DNA from: Cupriavidus sp. WGlv3
GTDB taxonomy: Bacteria > Pseudomonadota > Gammaproteobacteria > Burkholderiales > Burkholderiaceae
DNA length: 64,000 nt
Direction of reading: 5' to 3'
Assembly (NCBI RefSeq): GCF_023952475.1
Contig: NZ_JALHRX010000005.1
Span: 1-64,000 of the forward strand
The notes under the pieces were generated by a model. It saw only the letters and a program-made list of their open reading frames with translations. It was not told the origin of the DNA and did not search any database. The position numbers and the translations under genes are program-made. Numbering within the stretch: the stretch's first letter is position 1; each line of letters starts with the position of its first letter. Of the stretch, positions 36,232 to 44,414 are shown piece by piece.

Positions 36232-37083
36232 TCAGGCGGCTGCCCCTTGCGCGGGAGCGGCCGCATGCAATGTCCACAGCGGCGGCCATTGCGAGAACGG
36301 CGGCACGGTATGCGCGATCGCCACCACGCCGTGCCGGCCGCCCGCGCCGATCTTGTCGTAGATCACGCGCGCATGCACCTTCACGGTGTCGACACTGACG
36401 CCAAGGATGGCCGCGATGTCCTCGTTCGACTTGCCTTGCGCCAGCCATCCGCACACCTCGAGCTGGCGCGGCGTCAGCGTCGGGAATGCCAGCCGCAGGC
36501 GTTCGGCCGGCCCCAGCCTGGCGACGGTGCGCTGCTGCGCCTGGCGATAGCAGCGCAGCAAGTGCGGGCGCAGCGCCTGCAGGCGATCGCGGTCGCCGTC
36601 GCTGAACGGCGGGCTGCCGCTGACGCGAAAGCTCGCCACGGTGACCGCATAGCCCTCGTGCTGGAACACGATCGCCAGCAGCCGCCGCGCATTCGACGGC
36701 AGCAAGGCTTCCCGCGCCATCGGCAGCGCCATGAACTCGTCATCGCTGAAGAAATCCGATTCGCGCAAGGCGCGTTCGCCATAGAACGCCGGATCGTACT
36801 GCCAGAACGGATGGCTGTGCTGGTGCCTGGCAAAGGCCTGCATGCCGCGTGCTCGCGCGGTGGGGTCGTCGTCCACCGAGACCAGCGCGCGGAACTCCTG
36901 GCTGCGTTGGTGGAATTCGGCATAGCTGACGACGTCGCCATCGGTGAGCCTGGCCACGCTGGGGAACAGCACGTCCGGCAGCTTCAGCAGGTCGGGCTCG
37001 TGCTCGTACAGGGAAATCACTTCATCCCGGAATGCCTGCAGCTTCTTGTCCTCGGACGTCAGGACGGTTGGTGTGGGGCGCAT
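36232..37083 (-). CDS. LuxR-type transcriptional regulator
   Basis: 283 residues with a C-terminal LuxR helix-turn-helix (LTPRQLEVCGWLAQGKSNEDIAAILGVSVDTVK region, residues about 208-255). The N-terminal half is not an obvious autoinducer domain; it may bind another ligand. AAAGGC before the ATG supports the start over an in-frame ATG 105 bp upstream. It sits beside the LamG/pore-like gene and is convergent with it, so it may control the cluster; this is inferred from position. Confidence 0.85.
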   Translation of the reverse strand: MRPTPTVLTSEDKKLQAFRDEVISLYEHEPDLLKLPDVLFPSVARLTDGDVVSYAEFHQRSQEFRALVSVDDDPTARARGMQAFARHQHSHPFWQYDPAFYGERALRESDFFSDDEFMALPMAREALLPSNARRLLAIVFQHEGYAVTVASFRVSGSPPFSDGDRDRLQALRPHLLRCYRQAQQRTVARLGPAERLRLAFPTLTPRQLEVCGWLAQGKSNEDIAAILGVSVDTVKVHARVIYDKIGAGGRHGVVAIAHTVPPFSQWPPLWTLHAAAPAQGAAA

Positions 37084-37272
37084 GCTTGCCTTTCGCCTGG
37101 GGCACAAGGGTAACGACAAGAATGATGAAAATGCCAGACCGTCGGATTGTAGCGTGCCGCATGCGGAGGCGACATGCAGCGGCGCCATACGATTGAGCCG
37201 CGAACCGCCCCTCCGCGGCGAGTGCGACCAGTCCCGAAACTTTGCCCCCGGCCCGGTGTTCTAAATTTTCAT

Positions 37273-37977
37273 ATGCTGAGCAAATTGTCTGCCACATTGT
37301 CTGGGAAGCGGCACACCCTCCGGCACGCGATCTGGTTCTGGCTGGCGGTGGGAACCGTGGCCGTGCTGGTGGTCGCGGTCGCGATGTCGCCCGCCTTCAA
37401 GAATCTGGTCGAACAGGCGGTCGACTGGGCGCGCGAGATCATGGCACAGCACCCCGTGGCGGGGGCGCTGGTCTTCTTCGTGTTCTCGGCCGTTTCGGCG
37501 ATGCTGGCCTTTGCCTCGAGCGTGGTGCTGGTGCCGGTGGCCAGCGAGGTATGGGGCAAGCCACTGACGGTGCTGCTGCTGTGGGGCGGCTGGCTGGTGG
37601 GCGCGTGCGCGGCCTTCGGCATCGGCCGCCTGGCCGGTCCGCTGCTCGCCCGTATCGGCTACGCGGACAAGCTGGAGAAATACCGGGGCTATGTGTCGAA
37701 GCGGATGAGGTTCTGGGCGGTGCTGCTGTTCTGCATCGCGGTGCCTTCGGAAATCCCCGGCTACCTGTTCGGCACCATGCATTACCCCTTCCTGAAATTC
37801 CTCGCGGCCATGGCCCTCGCCGAAGCGGGCTATGCGTTCGGCATCGTCGTCGCGGGTGAAAGCCTGGCCATCGACCAGCCCCTGCACTTCCTGATTGCCG
37901 TAGGTGTCCTCGCGGTGGTCGCGGTCGCAGCCGGACTGGTGCTGCGTGCGCGGAAGCACCGCCGCCTGCAGCGCTAA
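37273..37977 (+). CDS. VTT-domain (TVP38/DedA-like) membrane protein
   Basis: 234 residues with about five or six membrane segments. The VTT-type core is visible as VLVPVASEVWGKPLTVLLLWGGWLVGACAAFGIGR and LFCIAVPSEIPGYLFG, the positions where DedA proteins have their conserved Gly/Arg and Pro motifs. DedA-type proteins are thought to flip lipid carriers or transport osmolytes. The start is the ATG that gives the short cytosolic N-terminus; the longer frame upstream overlaps the LuxR leader. Confidence 0.78.
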   Translation: MLSKLSATLSGKRHTLRHAIWFWLAVGTVAVLVVAVAMSPAFKNLVEQAVDWAREIMAQHPVAGALVFFVFSAVSAMLAFASSVVLVPVASEVWGKPLTVLLLWGGWLVGACAAFGIGRLAGPLLARIGYADKLEKYRGYVSKRMRFWAVLLFCIAVPSEIPGYLFGTMHYPFLKFLAAMALAEAGYAFGIVVAGESLAIDQPLHFLIAVGVLAVVAVAAGLVLRARKHRRLQR

Positions 37978-38036
37978 GCCGACGCGTATGCGGGCGTTGG
38001 CGCCACCGTGGCCGGCTGGCTGCGTCCGGACACCTC

Positions 38037-38133
38037 ACAGGTTTTGCCCTGTAATCCATAAATACAGGTAATAGCCTGTTTTTACAAATAACAGGCTAAA
38101 GCTTGTAAATCCACCTAACAGGCGATATCCTGT
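38037..38133. promoter_or_regulatory. Four HipB-type operators with exact 27-bp spacing
   Basis: ACAGG-N6-CCTGT (copy 3 ends CTTGT) occurs at 38037-38052, 38064-38079, 38091-38106 and 38118-38133, each start exactly 27 bp after the last. They precede hipB by 37 bp. E. coli hipBA has comparable inverted-repeat operators bound by HipB; here four copies at 2.5-turn spacing suggest cooperative repression with DNA bending. Confidence 0.85.
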
Positions 38134-38169
38134 ATCTGTCCGGCCGTCGGCCGGGTCCAGGATCGCGCC

Positions 38170-38496
38170 ATGCACTACGCCATCAAGACCGTCCACCAGT
38201 TGCGTCCGATCCTGCAGGGATTCCGCAAGTCCCGCGGCATGACCCAGGCCGTGATGGCCGAGCACCTCGGGGTCACGCAGCAAACCTATGCCGAACTGGA
38301 AGCCAACCCCGCCGCCGTCAGCGTCGAACGCCTGCTGCGGGTGCTGCGCGTGCTCGGCGTCGAACTCGTGCTGTCGCAGGCGGACGCTGGCGCCACCGCG
38401 CAGCCCGCACCAGTCCGGGCCAAGCCCAGGGCGCCGGCCAGCAAGACCGAGCCGGCCCGCCCCGCGACTGGCCGGCGCCCGCGCGAGGACTGGTGA
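38170..38496 (+). CDS. hipB: HipB-like antitoxin / transcriptional repressor
   Basis: 108 residues with a Xre/Cro helix-turn-helix (FRKSRGMTQAVMAEHLGVTQQTYAELE, residues about 18-45). The C-terminal 35 residues are Pro/Ala/Lys-rich and disordered. HipB dimers bind the operator array upstream and neutralise HipA by binding it. Its stop lies in the GTG/ATG start region of hipA, with overlap or a two-base gap depending on the start chosen, so the two are coupled. Confidence 0.87.
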   Translation: MHYAIKTVHQLRPILQGFRKSRGMTQAVMAEHLGVTQQTYAELEANPAAVSVERLLRVLRVLGVELVLSQADAGATAQPAPVRAKPRAPASKTEPARPATGRRPREDW

Positions 38497-38498
38497 CC

Positions 38499-39845
38499 AT
38501 GGCGCGCGCGCGGCAAGGCAACCGGCTCGACCTGTGGATGAACGGCATCCCGGTCGGCCATTGGGAAACCGGCGCCGGCGGTGACCGGCTGGTCTATCGC
38601 GAAGACTGGATCGCCGACCCGCAGGGACGTCCACTGTCGTTGTCGCTGCCGTTCACGCCGGGCAACCAGCCGCATCGCGGCCCGGCGGTGGCCAACTATT
38701 TCGACAACCTGCTGCCCGACAGCGATGCCATCCGCCGCCGCATCGCGGCACGCTATCGTGCCGGCGGCACCGACGCCTTCGCGCTGCTGGCCAGGGTGGG
38801 ACGCGACTGCGTCGGCGCCATCCAGATGCTGCCGCCCGGCGAAGTGCCCGAGGCGCTGCAGACGGTCAGCGGCCGCACGCTCAGCGACGAAGACATTGCG
38901 ACGCTGCTGCACGAAACCACGTCGGCGCCCGTGCTCGGGCATCGCGAGCCCATCGACGACCTGCGGCTGTCGATCGCGGGCGCGCAGGAGAAAACCGCGC
39001 TGCTGCGCTGGCGCGGACAATGGCAGTTGCCCCAGGGCAGCACGCCGACCACGCACATCTTCAAGCTGCCGCTCGGACTGGTGGGCAATATGCGCGCAGA
39101 CATGCGCACCTCGGTGGAAAACGAATGGCTGTGCGCGCAGATCGTGGCGGCTTATGGCCTGCCGGTGGCGCAGTGCGAGATCGCCCGCTTTGCCGGCACC
39201 AAGGCACTGGTGGTCGAACGCTTCGACCGCAGGCCGTCGAGCCGCGGCACCTGGCTGCTGCGCCTGCCGCAGGAAGACATGTGCCAGGCCACCGGCATCT
39301 CGGCCTTGCAGAAATACGAGTCCGACGGCGGACCCGGCATCCGGCAGATCGCGGAGATCCTGTCCGGCTCGCGCGCGGCGGCGACCGACCGCCGGCATTT
39401 CTTCACGGCGCAGGTGGTGTTCTGGCTGCTGGCGGCCACCGATGGCCATGCCAAGAACTTCAGCCTGAGCCACCTGCCGGGCAGCGAGTATGAGGCGACG
39501 CCGCTGTACGACGTGCTGTCGGCGCACCCGGTGATCGGCCGCGGCCGCAACCAGCTGGCGCCGCAGAAGGCGCGGCTGGCGATGGCGTTGCATGGCCGGA
39601 ACAGCCACTACGCCATCCACGAGATCCGCGCGCGCCACTGGTTTGCACAGGGACAGCGCATCGGCTTCTCTCCCGCCGAGGTGGAGGCCATCCTCGACCA
39701 TGTGACCGGGCAGACCGCGCAAGTCATCGACCAGGTAGCGTCGGGATTGCCGGCGGACTTCCCGCTCGATGTGGCCGACGCCATCTTCGACGGCATGCGC
39801 CGGCACAACCGCAGACTGGCGGCGCGGGCCGAGGCGGACCTGTGA
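38499..39845 (+). CDS. hipA: HipA-family Ser/Thr kinase toxin
   Basis: 448 residues. Ser/Thr kinase of the HipA family, which phosphorylates a tRNA synthetase (glutamyl-tRNA synthetase for HipA of E. coli) and so induces dormancy. Visible landmarks are the N-terminal VGHWETGAGGDRLVYRE, the FKLPLG segment, ALVVERFDR and the catalytic DGHAKNFSL near residue 310. The ATG has AGGA at nine bases; a GTG six bases upstream gives a four-base overlap with hipB. Length is close to E. coli HipA (440). Confidence 0.88.
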   Translation: MARARQGNRLDLWMNGIPVGHWETGAGGDRLVYREDWIADPQGRPLSLSLPFTPGNQPHRGPAVANYFDNLLPDSDAIRRRIAARYRAGGTDAFALLARVGRDCVGAIQMLPPGEVPEALQTVSGRTLSDEDIATLLHETTSAPVLGHREPIDDLRLSIAGAQEKTALLRWRGQWQLPQGSTPTTHIFKLPLGLVGNMRADMRTSVENEWLCAQIVAAYGLPVAQCEIARFAGTKALVVERFDRRPSSRGTWLLRLPQEDMCQATGISALQKYESDGGPGIRQIAEILSGSRAAATDRRHFFTAQVVFWLLAATDGHAKNFSLSHLPGSEYEATPLYDVLSAHPVIGRGRNQLAPQKARLAMALHGRNSHYAIHEIRARHWFAQGQRIGFSPAEVEAILDHVTGQTAQVIDQVASGLPADFPLDVADAIFDGMRRHNRRLAARAEADL

Positions 39846-39906
39846 GCGCGGGCTGAGGCCAGCGCAGGCATCGATCAACCAAAAGGGAAATAAACCGGAA
39901 GGGAAA

Positions 39907-39981
39907 TGGTGCCCATGGGCAGGATCGAACTGCCGACCTCTCCCTTACCAAGGGAGTGCTCTGCCACTGAGCCACATGGGC
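39907..39981 (-). tRNA. tRNA-Thr(GGT)
   Basis: A 75-base tRNA including the encoded CCA on the minus strand. The acceptor arm GCCCATG pairs with CATGGGC; the anticodon loop reads TTGGTAA, giving anticodon GGT (reads ACC/ACT). T-arm GTTCGATCC is intact. Third gene of a three-tRNA operon. Confidence 0.95.
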
Positions 39982-40014
39982 GTGTGTTCCGGCGTGGGAC
40001 CACGCGGAATCGAC

Positions 40015-40090
40015 TGGAGCGGGAGACGAGTCTCGAACTCGCGACCTCAACCTTGGCAAGGTTGCGCTCTACCAACTGAGCTACTCCCGC
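40015..40090 (-). tRNA. tRNA-Gly(GCC)
   Basis: A 76-base tRNA with encoded CCA. GCGGGAG pairs with CTCCCGC and the anticodon loop TTGCCAA gives GCC. D-arm AGCTCAGTTGGTAGAGC and T-arm GTTCGAGAC are intact. Middle gene of the operon. Confidence 0.95.
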
Positions 40091-40094
40091 ATGC

Positions 40095-40170
40095 TGGCTC
40101 CCCGACCTGGGCTCGAACCAGGGACCTGCGGATTAACAGTCCGTCGCTCTACCGACTGAGCTATCAGGGA
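40095..40170 (-). tRNA. tRNA-Asn(GTT)
   Basis: A 76-base tRNA with encoded CCA. The acceptor TCCCTGA pairs with TCGGGGA (G-T pairs included) and the anticodon loop CTGTTAA gives GTT. First gene transcribed; four bases separate it from tRNA-Gly. Confidence 0.95.
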
Positions 40171-40196
40171 ACATATCGCCGTTCAGCGAAGCGCGA

Positions 40197-40225
40197 ATTC
40201 TACAACATCATTGCGCCGAATTGAA
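40197..40225 (-). promoter_or_regulatory. Predicted promoter of the tRNA operon
   Basis: On the minus strand, -10 TAGAAT (40197-40202) lies 17 bases from a weak -35 TTCAAT (40220-40225). A GC-rich stretch follows the -10, as in stringently controlled stable-RNA promoters. It would start transcription about 20 bases before tRNA-Asn. Confidence 0.6.
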
Positions 40226-40277
40226 AGCCCCGTTTTGAAAGCTTTTGCAGCGTTGCGTTCAGGGCCCGCGCCAGCGC

Positions 40278-41357
40278 TCACGCCGCGCCGCGCACGCCAC
40301 GCCCTGCATGCCGGTCGACGTCGACCACGGCCTGCGCAAACGCGGTGGGCGCTTCCTGCGGCGGATTGTGGCCCACCCCGCCGCTCAGGGTCCGGTGCTG
40401 GTACCAGCCGGTGAACTTGCTGGCATAGGCACTCGGCTTCGGATGCGGCGCGCCGTTGGCATCGCCCTCGATGGTGATGGTGGGCACGCCGATGGTGGGC
40501 GCCGTGGCAAGCCGCTGCTCGATCGCGTCGAACCTGGCCTCGCCGGCGGCCAGGCCCTGGCGCCAGCGGTAGTTGTGGATGGTGATGGCGACGTGGTCGG
40601 GGTTGTCGAGCGCCGCGGCACTGCGCGCGAAGGTGGCGTCGTCGAAGTTCCACTGCGGCGAGGCCAGCTTCCAGATCAGCCTGGCGAACTGGTGCGTGTA
40701 TTGCTGATAGCCGGCGCGGCCGCGATCGGTGGCGAAATAGAACTGGTACCACCACTGCAGCTCGGCCTCCGGCGCCAGCGGCTGCCGGCCGGCGGCCTGG
40801 CTGCCGATCAGGTAGCCGCTGACCGACACCAGCGCGCGCACGCGCTCGGGCCACAGCGCCGCCATGATGTCGGCGGTACGCGCGCCCCAGTCGAAGCCCG
40901 CGACCACGGCATTCTGTATCTTGAGCGCGTCCATCAGCGCGATCATGTCGGCGGCGATCGCCGAAGGCTGGCCATTGCGCAGGGTGTCCGCCGCCAGGAA
41001 GGTGGTCGAGCCATAGCCGCGCAGGTAAGGCACGATCACGCGATAGCCGCGCGCCGCCAGCAGCGGCGCCACGTCCGCAAAGCTGTGGATGTCATAGGGC
41101 CAGCCGTGCAGCAGCAAGGCCACCGGCCCGTCGGCCGGACCGGCCTCCGCGTAGCCGACGTTGAGCACGCCGGCGTCGACCTGCCGGATCGAAGCAAAGC
41201 CGGTATGCGTGCCCGGCGCGATGGTCGGCAGCGCGTCCGCGGGCGACGCCCCGGCCTGTGCGCGCGCCGCGCGCGCCAGGCCCAGCGAACCGGCCGCCAG
41301 CGTCACCGCGGCGGCACCGAGAAAGCCCCGACGGGGCAGGTTGATGGCGTTCGACAT
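40278..41357 (-). CDS. Tat-exported alpha/beta-hydrolase, epoxide-hydrolase-like
   Basis: 359 residues. A twin-arginine signal (LPRRGFLGAA, residues 8-17) sends it folded to the periplasm. The hydrolase fold shows LLLHGWP (oxyanion), GFDWGART with an Asp nucleophile, and a C-terminal SGGVGHNPP with the catalytic His. An Asp nucleophile means epoxide hydrolase or haloalkane dehalogenase type rather than an esterase. AGGAG precedes the ATG. It is preceded by a set of repeat boxes that may regulate it. Substrate unknown. Confidence 0.85.
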   Translation of the reverse strand: MSNAINLPRRGFLGAAAVTLAAGSLGLARAARAQAGASPADALPTIAPGTHTGFASIRQVDAGVLNVGYAEAGPADGPVALLLHGWPYDIHSFADVAPLLAARGYRVIVPYLRGYGSTTFLAADTLRNGQPSAIAADMIALMDALKIQNAVVAGFDWGARTADIMAALWPERVRALVSVSGYLIGSQAAGRQPLAPEAELQWWYQFYFATDRGRAGYQQYTHQFARLIWKLASPQWNFDDATFARSAAALDNPDHVAITIHNYRWRQGLAAGEARFDAIEQRLATAPTIGVPTITIEGDANGAPHPKPSAYASKFTGWYQHRTLSGGVGHNPPQEAPTAFAQAVVDVDRHAGRGVRGAA

Positions 41358-41442
41358 GTTGTTCTCCTGTATGCGTGGTGTGAATCCGAACGCAAGTCTA
41401 GGAGGCCGGTGCAAGCGGCATGTGTCTGAAACCGGGCCTTGT

Positions 41443-41503
41443 GTATCGCCGTGTATCTGGACCGGGATCGTCCAATACGGCGATACAAAACTGGCGATAC
41501 AAG
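41443..41503. promoter_or_regulatory. TGTATCGCC boxes between hydrolase and unknown gene
   Basis: TGTATCGCCGT at 41443-41453 is the perfect inverse of ACGGCGATACA at 41478-41488. A third box GGCGATACAA follows at 41494-41503, 14 bp after the second. They lie just upstream of the hydrolase start and at the end of the next minus-strand gene, as an operator array for a regulator not encoded nearby. Confidence 0.55.
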
Positions 41504-41527
41504 ATGGCCCGTCGCTTCGGCGCGGCG

Positions 41528-42460
41528 CTAGGCGTAGGTCTCGCAATTCTCCGTCATGGCGGCTTCGCTCCATGCCAGGCCCGGGCGGAGGCGATGCCCG
41601 ATCTCGCGCTCGGTCACCGCCACAGGCGGCACGGCATAACGCTCCGGATGGGGCTCCGGCCGTGCCGTCTGCTCGTGCGCATCCAGCTCGAGGCAATGCC
41701 TGAAGTCGCTCGCCGCCAGGCGCGCGCCGATAAACTTGCCAAACGCATCGAGCTGGACCTGCGAGGTCATGCCGGCGCTGCCGCCGATCGCCGGGCAAAT
41801 GATCCAGGTCGTGTCGCCCCGGGTGAACAAGTGCAGGCGCCGGGCCTGGTCCGCCGGCCGCAGCGCGTGCTCTTCGCCGGCGACGCCGTCCAGCGAAAAG
41901 GCTTCGATATATTCGTCGGTATGGCGGTGGCTCAGGCAGATGACCACCTTCGGGCGCCAGCGCTCGCAGGTCCTGGCGATAAAGCGGAAGCGTTCGCCCT
42001 CCCGGCACAACGAGACATAGCGCTTCTGCGGAATCAGTTCCGGCTGGCCCCGGAATGCCTTGGACCACGTGGTTCTGCCATCGACATGCGCGGGCAGCGG
42101 AAACAGGCTCAGCCGGAATTCCGCGCCCGCCGGCGAGTACAGATGGCTCCAGTAGTAATGTTCCCAGTCGTTGTCGCCGAGCCGCACCCCAAGCGCCTCG
42201 GCCCGCGCGGCGGCCATGATGCGCGCCACGCACTGGTGGCCGAACCACTTGGCCATGTCTTGTCGATGCTGCTGGCGGAACACGGCATCCCATGCCGGTG
42301 GTGCCAGGTGTGGATGAAGCGGTGCGACGATGGGCTCGGACCACGCCGGGCTGCGGTCGCATATCCAGACGGCTGCCCTTGGATTGCCTCCTTCCATGCC
42401 GACGTAGGAGGCAAAATATCGGTCCAGTTCCTGGCGCGTGAACATCCGTGAATGCTGCAT
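41528..42460 (-). CDS. Hypothetical protein, paralogue A (possible uracil-DNA-glycosylase-like fold)
   Basis: 310 residues, no firm domain. Strong paralogy to the gene at 46202-47023, especially FASYVGMEGGNP, LSLFPLP, WSKAFRGQPEL, RPKVVICL and TTWIICPAIGGSAGM. The spacing of VWICD-xSP near residue 32, then PKVVICL and the final Gly-rich TTWxICP block recalls the UDG superfamily, but this is a weak inference. AAGGGA before the ATG supports the start. About 40 extra C-terminal residues distinguish it from its paralogue. Confidence 0.65.
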   Translation of the reverse strand: MQHSRMFTRQELDRYFASYVGMEGGNPRAAVWICDRSPAWSEPIVAPLHPHLAPPAWDAVFRQQHRQDMAKWFGHQCVARIMAAARAEALGVRLGDNDWEHYYWSHLYSPAGAEFRLSLFPLPAHVDGRTTWSKAFRGQPELIPQKRYVSLCREGERFRFIARTCERWRPKVVICLSHRHTDEYIEAFSLDGVAGEEHALRPADQARRLHLFTRGDTTWIICPAIGGSAGMTSQVQLDAFGKFIGARLAASDFRHCLELDAHEQTARPEPHPERYAVPPVAVTEREIGHRLRPGLAWSEAAMTENCETYA

Positions 42461-43111
42461 TTTATCCCTTGCTGCTTAGTGGGACCCCCAATATTTAATG
42501 CCGCAGCATGCCGCCGCCGCAACGGGCGTACGTACTGCCATGGTCATAAGCAAATTCTGTTTCAGGCAGGGAAATAGACGGACGCGCAATGCCCCTCCCC
42601 CGAGCGGCATGCATCCATCGGTTTTTATAATGTCCTGAACTGCCTGCTGGCGTGATTGGAACAGGCGTTTCCCGGCGCGCGGGCGCCCTGGCAGGCGCTC
42701 CGTTGGCGGGAATCTCGAGCGCCACTGCTGGCGCCCGACAAGACGCATTGCGTCTGGGCTTATTTAAACAGGCTGCAGCATATTCATTATTTTACTTCCC
42801 CCAGTAAATACAAAAAATTACAAATGTTTCAAACCTGGCATTGGCATCTCACGCTGGATAATCAAGGCCGCGGTGCGCCAAATGCACCATGCCGGTGCCG
42901 GTTCGACTGATATTGGGCTCTCTGGCCCTTTCTCGATTGAGATGATTTTATCCAATGCCCCTGGATATAGGAATTTCAATCTTCTAAGGTCTGAAATAAG
43001 CAATCTGCTGCGCCGCAATATATTTTGGTTGCGATTTTCCATCCCCTCGCCGGAGGGGATAAAAAACAGCTGACGGATTACCGGAAGCGGGCCCCGCCGC
43101 GCGGGTGCGGC
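42461..43111. other. 650-bp AT-richer intergenic segment
   Basis: No gene is supported. Bases 42750-43060 are clearly AT-richer than their surroundings and hold short spurious frames only. An 8-bp hairpin (ATCCCCTC/GAGGGGAT at 43041-43060) has T residues before and A residues after the stem on the plus strand, the wrong way round for a terminator. It may be a scar of past insertion. Confidence 0.5.
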
Positions 43112-44233
43112 TCAGAATCCGGAAAAGCGGATGCCGATCGAGCCGTAACCGTAGTAGCGATCCAGCTTGCCGGCGGTGGTCGCGTTGTAGAGGAACGGGA
43201 TGGTGCCGACGAAGTTGTACAGCGAGGCCTGCCCGCGCAGGAACACCTCGACGTTCTTGGCCACCCCGTACGACAGCTCGAGCCCCAGCGTATGGTTGGA
43301 CTTGATCGGCGCGTTGCCGTAGGTCTCGGCGCGGCTGTCGACGTTGCTGCGCAGCAGGTACTGGAACTGGTAGCCCAGGCGCGCGGCGAAGCGCTCGTAT
43401 TTCCAGCGCCACGACCCGCCCAGGTTCAGGTAGCCGGCGGTGTAGTTGAAATCGTCGTTGAAATCCAGCCCGAACTGGCTGGCGTTGACCGAAAACGAGG
43501 CCGACTGCAACGTGACATTGCCGACGTTGCACGGCGCCGCCAGCCGGCCGTTGGCGAGATTGTCGGAGCCGATGCCCACATTGAACTGGCAGTTGCCGCG
43601 CTGCAGCCGGGTATTGAGGCTGCCGACCGTGACGCGGCTGATGCCGAGCCCGACAAAGCCGGTAAGCTGGTTGCGCTCGCTCAGCTCGCCCGAGAAGATC
43701 ACGTCGGCCTGGGCCTGGACATCATTGGCGTTGTTCACGGTGAGGCTGTTGAACGTCGTATTGCGGACCATCACCGGCGACGAGCGGTTCAGGCTGCCGG
43801 CGTGGTCGCCCCACAGCGAGAACCGCAGCATGATGCGATCGCGCGCGCCGGCCTCGGCGAGCGGGTCGTAGTGCATCGCCAGCATCCAGGTATCGATGTG
43901 GTTGCGGTCCTGCCCGTAGTCGATGCCGCGGCGCCAGTAGGTGGCCGAGCCCGACCAGTGCGGCGAGAACTTGTAGCCGAGCATCAGCTTGCCGCCGCGG
44001 TAGTCGCCCGCGTTGTCCGACACCGGGCCCTGGCGCCCGCGCAGGTTGAACACATCGACGCTGCGGTTGACCATGTCATAGCTGGCCTCCACCCGCACCG
44101 AGCTGAACTCGCCGGTGGCGGGCTCGGCTTGCATGAACACATCGTCCGGGGCGGCCCTGGCCGTACCGACGGCACACAGCCCCAGCATCAGGGCGCAGGC
44201 CTGGTCCAGCCGGCGCTTTCGAAGCAGCTGCAT
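43112..44233 (-). CDS. Outer-membrane beta-barrel protein
   Basis: 373 residues. Signal peptide (basic QLLRKRRLD, hydrophobic core, cleavage after ARA-A), then many alternating amphipathic beta strands rich in aromatic residues at strand ends, ending in GIRFSGF with a terminal Phe needed for BAM assembly. This is a porin-like outer-membrane protein; the family is not recognised. GGAG at six bases before the ATG fixes the start. It is the gene downstream of the large lipoprotein on the same strand, so the two may act together in the envelope. Confidence 0.78.
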   Translation of the reverse strand: MQLLRKRRLDQACALMLGLCAVGTARAAPDDVFMQAEPATGEFSSVRVEASYDMVNRSVDVFNLRGRQGPVSDNAGDYRGGKLMLGYKFSPHWSGSATYWRRGIDYGQDRNHIDTWMLAMHYDPLAEAGARDRIMLRFSLWGDHAGSLNRSSPVMVRNTTFNSLTVNNANDVQAQADVIFSGELSERNQLTGFVGLGISRVTVGSLNTRLQRGNCQFNVGIGSDNLANGRLAAPCNVGNVTLQSASFSVNASQFGLDFNDDFNYTAGYLNLGGSWRWKYERFAARLGYQFQYLLRSNVDSRAETYGNAPIKSNHTLGLELSYGVAKNVEVFLRGQASLYNFVGTIPFLYNATTAGKLDRYYGYGSIGIRFSGF

Positions 44234-44414
44234 AGGAAACTCCGAGGCCACTGGGCGAGCCTCATGCGCGGCGCGCTCCACGGAAGCGCCCGACGCAGAC
44301 ACAACATGAGCCGGTCATCGGCGCGCGGCATGCAACACCTCCACGCTCCGGATGACCGGCGCCCTGGCCTTCCCCGTGCGGGCGGAAGGCCTTCGCTACG
44401 GCGCTACGCGCCGG

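Noticed and set aside
39907..40170. Integration site of a genomic island at the tRNA cluster
   Set aside because: All three tRNAs are intact, and I found no duplicated tRNA 3' end or integrase gene on either side.
42818..43042. Small minus-strand frame of 74 codons in the AT-rich gap
   Set aside because: No ribosome site, no conserved motif, and only a short chance frame in low-GC sequence.
43041..43066. Hairpin ATCCCCTC/GAGGGGAT with an A-run, as a terminator
   Set aside because: T residues precede and A residues follow the stem on the plus strand, and on the minus strand the stem is followed by GGAAAA; neither direction gives a U-tract after the stem.
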